Source: SCGC-AG-212-J23 sp036406675 (GTDB lineage Bacteria; Pseudomonadota; Gammaproteobacteria; Burkholderiales; SG8-39). From it: 64,000 nucleotides of DNA. The notes under the pieces are model-generated. The model searched no databases. It had not been told where the DNA came from and saw only the letters and a list, made by a program, of their open reading frames with translations. The translations under genes were made by a program, and so were the position numbers. The stretch is from contig DASXAO010000106.1 of assembly GCA_036406675.1 (NCBI GenBank), positions 14,781-78,780 of the forward strand, given 5' to 3'. Below, piece by piece: positions 59,223 to 64,000 of this stretch; the stretch's first letter is position 1, and the number at the start of each line of letters is the position of its first letter.

Positions 59223-60128
59223 ATGCGGCTGGCATCCCTCGTTCTGCTGCTCGGGCTAAGCCTGGCGGCTTGGGCTCAGGGCGACGAGTTCGGCGCGCGT
59301 TACTGGTACAGCGAGGGCAGGACCACCCGCAGCCACAACGCGCAGTTCGTCGATCCCACGGTGGGCAATCCGACCTCCGTTCTCACCTGGAGCGACCTGA
59401 CCGCGCACGCCGTGGAGCTGCACGGACGCAAGAATTTCCTCGGCGGGAGGTACGGCGGCTGGTACGTCAAAGGCTACGCGGGCATCGGCAGCATAACGGA
59501 CGGCTCTCTTCGCGACGAGGATTTCGATCGCAACCAGACCACGCGTTCCGACACGACTTCCACCGTCAAAGGCGACAGCCTGAGCTACGTGAGCGTGGAT
59601 GTGGGGACCGACCTGTGGCGGGGCAGCAAAGGCAGGGCAGGCCTCTTCGCCGGGTACCACTTCTGGCGCGAATACGTTGACGCGTATGGAATCGTGCAGA
59701 CCGTTCCTCCGCTGGGCCGAAGGGAACCGGATTCGCTGCTCGTCATCAGCAACGAGGTCACCTGGCAATCGCTGCGCCTGGGCTTCGCCGGGCAGTGGGA
59801 CGTGAGCGCCCCTACCCGGATCAGGCTCGACGCCGCGCTCGTGCCCTTTGCGCACGTACGAGACGAAGACAGCCACTGGCTGCGCCAGAGCCGCAACGAC
59901 CTCGGGCCGGCTCCGAACATCCACTCGAGCGGCGACGGCTACGGGTTTCAGCTCGACCTCGAGCTGCGCCACCTCGTGCAGCGCGACTGGGAGATCGGCG
60001 CCGGGCTGCGCTACTGGTGGCTGCGCGCGCGCGACGGCGAGCACTCGCAGGCCGGCTTCGACCTGCAGCTCCTCGAGCTCGAATCCCAGCGCTTCGGCCT
60101 TCTCCTGAGCTTGACCCATAGGTTTTGA
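59223..60128 (+). CDS. Omptin-like outer-membrane beta-barrel protease (putative)
   Basis: 301 residues. Signal peptide ends AWAQG; the protein ends LSLTHRF. Strand order and several motifs parallel omptins (OmpT/Pla): VLTWSDLTAHAVELHGRKNF, LRDEDFDR (Asp98 and Asp100, like the omptin Asp-Asp pair), GRAGLFAGYHFWREYVDAYG, LRLGFAGQW and RDEDSHWLR (Asp216, His218, like the omptin Asp-His pair). Omptins cleave peptides at the cell surface and need LPS. The assignment rests on remote pattern similarity. It is 21 nt upstream of the HtrA gene and probably in the same operon. Confidence 0.6.
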   Translation: MRLASLVLLLGLSLAAWAQGDEFGARYWYSEGRTTRSHNAQFVDPTVGNPTSVLTWSDLTAHAVELHGRKNFLGGRYGGWYVKGYAGIGSITDGSLRDEDFDRNQTTRSDTTSTVKGDSLSYVSVDVGTDLWRGSKGRAGLFAGYHFWREYVDAYGIVQTVPPLGRREPDSLLVISNEVTWQSLRLGFAGQWDVSAPTRIRLDAALVPFAHVRDEDSHWLRQSRNDLGPAPNIHSSGDGYGFQLDLELRHLVQRDWEIGAGLRYWWLRARDGEHSQAGFDLQLLELESQRFGLLLSLTHRF

Positions 60129-60149
60129 CGCCACGGTGGTGACGCTGCG

Positions 60150-61469
60150 GTGGTAACGAAGCTTCTTGCCTCGCTCGCGATCGCCTGCATCGCGGGCGCT
60201 GCTGCGGCGCAGATCCCGTCGGGCGCGCCGGTGCGCGACGGGGTGCCGACGCTCGCGCCGATCCTCGAGCGGGTGACGCCGGCGGTGGTCAACATCGCGG
60301 TGCTCCAGGCGAGCCCCGAGGAGCAGAACCCGATGTTGCGCGACCCGTTCTTCCGCCGCTTCTTCGGCATGCCGGGGCAGTCGGAGCCGCAGATCGCGGC
60401 CGGCTCGGGCGTGATCGTCGACGCAAGCAACGGCTACGTGCTGACCAACGCGCACGTGGTCAAGGACGCGCGCGAGGTGCTGATCACGCTGAAGGACAAC
60501 CGCAGGCTTCCGGCAAAGCTCGTCGGCGCGGACCCCGGCACCGACATCGCCGTGGTGCGGGTGGAGCCCAGGAACCTGGTCGACGTGAAGTTCGGCGACT
60601 CCGACGCCCTGCAGGTCGGCGACTTCGTGATCGCGATCGGCAATCCGTTCGGCATCGGCCAGACCGCGACCTCGGGCATCGTCTCGGCGCTCGGCCGCAG
60701 CGGCCTGTCGAAGGAAGGCTACGAGCACTTCATCCAGACCGACGCCTCCATCAATCCCGGCAATTCGGGCGGCGCGCTCATCAACCTGAAAGGCGAGCTC
60801 GTCGGCATCAATACGGCGATCATCGGTCCCTCGGGCGGCAACGTCGGCATCGGCTTCGCGGTCCCCGTGGTGATCGCGTACGCGGTCATGGACCAGCTCA
60901 TCCGGTTCGGCGAGGTGAAGCGCGGACGCCTGGGCATCAGCATGACCGACGTGGTCGGGGGCGGCGACGGCGCGACCATCGCCGACGTGCAGGCCGACTC
61001 GCCCGCCTCGAAGGCGGGCCTGCGCAAGGGCGACGTGGTCACCGGATTCAACGGCCGCCCGGTGCGCGGCTCGGCGGAGCTGCGCGCGCGGCTCGGGGTC
61101 GTGCCGGTGGGCGACACCGTGGAGCTGCAGGTGCAGCGCGGCGGCGAGACGCGCACCCTCAAGGCGCAGATCGGGCCGATCGAGAGCGGCGGCCGCGGCG
61201 GCGAATCGGTGCAGGAGCTCGCCGGTGCCGTGCTGCAGGAAGTCTCCCGGAGCGGCCTGCCCGGGCCCAACCGCGCGGTGCTCGTGACCGCGGTCAAGCC
61301 CGAGTCGCCGGCGTTCCGCCACGGCCTGCGCGCCGGGGACCTCATCGTCGGCGTCAACGCGCGGCGCGTCACGTCAGTCAAGGAGCTCACCGCGGCCTTG
61401 CGGACTCGCGGCAACGTCCAGCTCAACGTCCTGCGCGGCGACAATATGCTGAGCATCCCGGTAAGCTGA
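60150..61469 (+). CDS. Periplasmic serine protease, DegQ/HtrA type
   Basis: 439 residues from GTG 60150. Signal peptide ends AAAAQ. Catalytic triad: NAHVV His102, TDIAVV Asp132, GNSGGAL Ser206. Two PDZ domains follow (from about 270, GRLGISMTDVVGGGDG, and about 375, with RAGDLIVGVNARRVTSV), the Do/DegQ layout. It handles misfolded envelope proteins, including outer-membrane barrels. It precedes the patatin gene by 13 nt. Confidence 0.95.
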   Translation: MVTKLLASLAIACIAGAAAAQIPSGAPVRDGVPTLAPILERVTPAVVNIAVLQASPEEQNPMLRDPFFRRFFGMPGQSEPQIAAGSGVIVDASNGYVLTNAHVVKDAREVLITLKDNRRLPAKLVGADPGTDIAVVRVEPRNLVDVKFGDSDALQVGDFVIAIGNPFGIGQTATSGIVSALGRSGLSKEGYEHFIQTDASINPGNSGGALINLKGELVGINTAIIGPSGGNVGIGFAVPVVIAYAVMDQLIRFGEVKRGRLGISMTDVVGGGDGATIADVQADSPASKAGLRKGDVVTGFNGRPVRGSAELRARLGVVPVGDTVELQVQRGGETRTLKAQIGPIESGGRGGESVQELAGAVLQEVSRSGLPGPNRAVLVTAVKPESPAFRHGLRAGDLIVGVNARRVTSVKELTAALRTRGNVQLNVLRGDNMLSIPVS

Positions 61470-61482
61470 AAGGGCATCGAAC

Positions 61483-62664
61483 ATGAAATTCCGACTACTA
61501 GCCGTCGTGTCGCTGGCGCTCGTTGCCGGCTGCGCCAGCGAGCCCGCGCGCGCGCCGCGCACCATGGAGGACCTCATGGCGGCACGCCAGGCCGACGACC
61601 TCTCGCGCGAGAATGCGGCGCGCGGCCTCACCGAGCAACTGGTGCAGCGGGCCGAACGCAAGGTCAAGGCCGCCAAGCCGGGCGGCCCGCGGCCGACGAT
61701 CGACATGCTCGTCATTTCCGGCGGCGGGGACTGGGGCGCCTTCGGCGCGGGCGTGCTGAAGGGATGGGGCCAGGTCAAGGGCGAGCTGGCGCGGCCGCAG
61801 TTCGACGCCGTGACCGGCGTCAGCACGGGCGCCATGATTGCTCCGTTCGCCTTTCTTGGCGACGACGATGCAATAGAGCGCATCGTGCGGCTCTACCGCA
61901 ACCCGAAGCCGGACTGGACGAAGACGCGCGGCATAGCGTTTTTCTGGCCGAGCAACCCGTCGTTCTACTCGATGCCCGGCCTCGAGCGCGAGATGCGCGA
62001 GTCGCTCGACCGGCCGATGCTCGAGCGCATCGCCGCCGAGGGGCCGAGTGGCCGGGTGCTGGCGGTCAACACGACCAACATCGACCTAGGTGACAGCCGC
62101 CCCTGGGACATCATCGCCGAGGCCCGCGCGGAGCTCGCCGGGGGCGAGACCGGCCGGGTGCAGCGCATCCTGCTCGCGAGCGCCGGCATTCCGGCGGTGT
62201 TCCCGGCGCGCGAGATCGGCACCTTCCTCTATGTCGACGGCGCCATCACCGGGAACATCCTCTACGGTGGGCGCATCGACGAGGAGGACAGTCTTGCGGT
62301 GCTGTGGCGCGCGCGGCATCCGAGCCTGCCGCTCCCGCGGATTCGCTACTGGGTGATTTTCAACAACCAGTTCCGCTTCCCGCCGCAGGTCACGCCGGAC
62401 AAGTGGCCCGACATCATGTCGCGCGCCACGATCATGGCGACCCAGACCGGGACGGTGGCCGCGATGCGGCACCTTTTCGCGCGCGCCGAGCTGATCCGCC
62501 TCAAGCAGAAGGTGGACGTGGAGGTGCGCGTGATGTCGGTGCCCGAATCGTTCGTGCCGTCGGTGCCGGGCACGTTCCAGAAGGAAGTCATGAACGCGCT
62601 CGCCGACCTCGGCGAGAAGATGGGCGCCGATCCCTCGAGCTGGCGCAGCGAGCCACCCGACTGA
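61483..62664 (+). CDS. Patatin-like phospholipase lipoprotein
   Basis: 393 residues. Lipobox LVAGC (Cys17) follows a short signal. The patatin core has the oxyanion loop SGGGDWGAFGAG (79-90), nucleophile GVSTG (Ser114) and the catalytic Asp252 in VDGAITG. An N-terminal helical part (30-65) links the lipid anchor to the enzyme. It should hydrolyse phospholipid or lipid esters at the envelope. The POTRA-less Omp85 barrel gene starts 4 nt after the stop, recalling PlpD-type fusions of patatin and Omp85 barrel. Confidence 0.9.
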   Translation: MKFRLLAVVSLALVAGCASEPARAPRTMEDLMAARQADDLSRENAARGLTEQLVQRAERKVKAAKPGGPRPTIDMLVISGGGDWGAFGAGVLKGWGQVKGELARPQFDAVTGVSTGAMIAPFAFLGDDDAIERIVRLYRNPKPDWTKTRGIAFFWPSNPSFYSMPGLEREMRESLDRPMLERIAAEGPSGRVLAVNTTNIDLGDSRPWDIIAEARAELAGGETGRVQRILLASAGIPAVFPAREIGTFLYVDGAITGNILYGGRIDEEDSLAVLWRARHPSLPLPRIRYWVIFNNQFRFPPQVTPDKWPDIMSRATIMATQTGTVAAMRHLFARAELIRLKQKVDVEVRVMSVPESFVPSVPGTFQKEVMNALADLGEKMGADPSSWRSEPPD

Positions 62665-62668
62665 AAAG

Positions 62669-63748
62669 ATGAGCTGCTTGCGAATTGCTTTCGTTTTGGC
62701 GGCTCTCGCGATCAGCTGGTCCTCTGCGCAAGCGCAGGCACCGGCCGAAGCAAAAGACGATGCCGTAACGAAATTCGAAAAATCCCCCTGGCTCGTCGCC
62801 CCGGTATTCCAGTCCAACCCCAAGCTCGGCACCACGCTTGGCGCGATGGTGGGGTACCTGCACTATTTCGACGAGAAGTCGCGGCCTTCCATATTCGCCA
62901 CTTCGGCGCAGTACACGAGCACCGATTCGATCATCGCGGGAGCGTTCGCCAGAACGTCGTTCAACGAGGACCGGCAGCGGCTGCTGGCGGGGCTCCTTTA
63001 CGGATACGTCAAGAACGACTACAGCGACTACCTCGGCACCGGAATCCCGCTGCAATCCAACGGCGAATTGAGATCGTTCGTCAGCCGCTACCTGTACCGG
63101 ATCCGTGGCAACTGGTTCATCGGCGCGCAGGGCGTCTACCAGAACTTCAACGTCAGCGGCGAGACCTCGTTCGACGACCAGATCCTCAATCTCGTCGGAG
63201 TGAGGCCCTACAAGTCGGGCGGCCTGGGGCTCGTCGCCCAGTACGATTCGCGCGACAACGAGAATGCCCCCACGCAAGGGTGGCTCTTCAACGTCAACAA
63301 CATCGCCTACCGGGAATCGCTCGGCGGTCAGGACAACTTCGACATGGTGCGCGCCGACATCCGGTATTACGTCCCGCACGGCGGCGGTCACGTGCTCGCA
63401 ATACGCCAGCTGAACATTTTCACCGACGACGCGCCGACCCAGGTGAAGGCGGCGGTCCAGCTTCGCGGCTACAAGATCGGCCAGTACAACAGCGATTACA
63501 TGTCCCATATCGAGGCCGAGGAGCGGTACCGGCTCGGCCAAAAGTGGACCGCCACGCTCTTCGTCGGCGTTGCCTGCACCTACGGCGGGGGTAAGGACTG
63601 TTCGGACGGCAAAAACCTCTATCCGGCGGGCGGCGCCGGCGTCCAGTACATCCTCAAGCCCAAGGAAGGGATCGTGCTGAACCTGGAATACGCGGCGGGG
63701 AAGGACGGGAACTACGGCGGCTATTTGAAGATGGGCTACGCCTACTGA
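62669..63748 (+). CDS. POTRA-less Omp85/BamA-like outer-membrane barrel
   Basis: 359 residues with signal peptide (ending QAQAP). After a short N-terminus (KFEKSPWLVAPVFQSNPKLG) it is barrel throughout. YDSRDNENAPTQGW (192-205) corresponds to the BamA/TamA DxRDN..PTxGW motif, and VQLRGYKIGQ (LRGY 265-268) to the VRGF motif of loop 6 that seats in the barrel. No POTRA domain precedes it. It ends MGYAY. Tight coupling to the patatin gene suggests a split type Vd-like secretion pair or an Omp85 'patatin partner'. Confidence 0.85.
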   Translation: MSCLRIAFVLAALAISWSSAQAQAPAEAKDDAVTKFEKSPWLVAPVFQSNPKLGTTLGAMVGYLHYFDEKSRPSIFATSAQYTSTDSIIAGAFARTSFNEDRQRLLAGLLYGYVKNDYSDYLGTGIPLQSNGELRSFVSRYLYRIRGNWFIGAQGVYQNFNVSGETSFDDQILNLVGVRPYKSGGLGLVAQYDSRDNENAPTQGWLFNVNNIAYRESLGGQDNFDMVRADIRYYVPHGGGHVLAIRQLNIFTDDAPTQVKAAVQLRGYKIGQYNSDYMSHIEAEERYRLGQKWTATLFVGVACTYGGGKDCSDGKNLYPAGGAGVQYILKPKEGIVLNLEYAAGKDGNYGGYLKMGYAY

Positions 63749-63821
63749 CCCTGGCGTTTCCGGGAAGAGTAGGCCCAACGTCCAATATCGGAGCCGTCTG
63801 CGCAGGACTATCTTGATGTTC

Positions 63822-64000
63822 ATGAGAAAACTTCCATTCGTCGCAATAGTTCTCCTGGCGGCGCCCAGCCTCGCCCTGGCGCAGTCCTCGCAGCGCGCGG
63901 GCAAAAACGAGGTCTACCTCGCGCCGGTGTTCGTCGACACCAAGAGCTACTCGTTCGAGGGTGGCAGCACGGCGCGCACCGACACCGGCTACGGCCTGCT
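63822..64000 (+). CDS. Outer-membrane beta-barrel protein (3' truncated by window)
   Basis: ATG 63822 (or 63816) starts a signal peptide (MRKLPFVAIVLLAAPSLALA, then QSSQR) and the first barrel strand (NEVYLAPVFVDTKSYSFEGG). The frame is open to the last base, so about 60 residues are visible. Pattern resembles small OmpA-like barrels. It follows the Omp85 gene by 73 nt on the same strand. Confidence 0.7.
   Translation, partial: MRKLPFVAIVLLAAPSLALAQSSQRAGKNEVYLAPVFVDTKSYSFEGGSTARTDTGYGL

Noticed and set aside
1..64000. CRISPR arrays, insertion sequences, prophage or toxin-antitoxin loci
   Set aside because: No regularly spaced repeats, transposase, integrase or recognisable toxin-antitoxin pair was found on either strand.

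Overview
The window is a GC-rich, densely packed bacterial chromosome segment. It most resembles a betaproteobacterium of the Burkholderiales type. The main reasons are the yebC-ruvC-ruvA-ruvB block followed by ybgC-tolQRAB-pal-cpoB, four Bug/TctC-type periplasmic solute receptors without membrane partners, a LIV-type ABC operon and a tRNA-Lys with encoded CCA. Assignment below class level is not possible from sequence alone. No CRISPR array, insertion sequence, prophage or rRNA is visible. No gene-free stretch exceeds about 300 bases; the two longest (47881-48177 and 58927-59222) hold a doubtful small ORF and a leader-peptide/terminator unit.

Layout. 1-5738: yebC (partial), ruvC, ruvA, then four paralogous outer-membrane beta-barrel genes inserted between ruvA and ruvB, three of them followed by strong terminators, then ruvB. 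5805-7897: a DUF2330 protein coupled to an RnfD/NqrB-like membrane protein. 7937-13043: the Tol-Pal operon, with an unusual chain of two ATGA-linked micro-ORFs in 32-bp repeats between tolR and tolA. 13099-14410: YeeE/YedE transporter, tRNA-Lys and a 25/30 copy of the tRNA 3' end 136 bp downstream. 14485-18441: LysR regulator divergent from a cysteine-dioxygenase-like cupin, a broken cupin gene, GNAT, a receiver lacking its phospho-Asp, a small HTH protein and a DUF3185 protein. 18476-23711: FAD monooxygenase, TMEM175-like channel, diheme cytochrome c, Vgb-like propeller cytochrome and MBL lactonase-like hydrolase. 23768-25951: a Slam translocon and its likely TbpB-like lipoprotein client.

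26051-41234 is accessory metabolism: metallophosphoesterase, ArsR plus SRPBCC pair, a 1079-residue STAND/BTAD regulator, TSUP transporter, two Bug receptors, two secreted alpha/beta hydrolases, a MetE-like enzyme, a DUF1445 hydro-lyase and an amidohydrolase. 41293-47880 is a LIV-type ABC transporter operon (KHMGF) ending in a fumarate-reductase-like flavoprotein and a truncated 2Fe-2S partner. 48178-54691: a flavin monooxygenase, LOG-family protein, FAH-family hydrolase and two MFS transporters. 54688-56016: an orphan ParA ATPase, a 41-residue membrane peptide and a small HTH protein. 56028-59126: a DHDPS-family gene with two Bug receptors, preceded by a leader peptide and terminator that look like an attenuator.

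59223 to the right edge is a tight co-directional envelope cluster: an omptin-like barrel protease, a DegQ/HtrA protease, a patatin lipoprotein, a POTRA-less Omp85 barrel and a further beta-barrel cut by the window end. Together with the four barrels at ruv and the Slam pair, this makes outer-membrane biogenesis and surface display the most distinctive theme here. Genes are packed tightly: ATGA and TGATG couplings are common, and four convergent pairs overlap by a shared CTAG.
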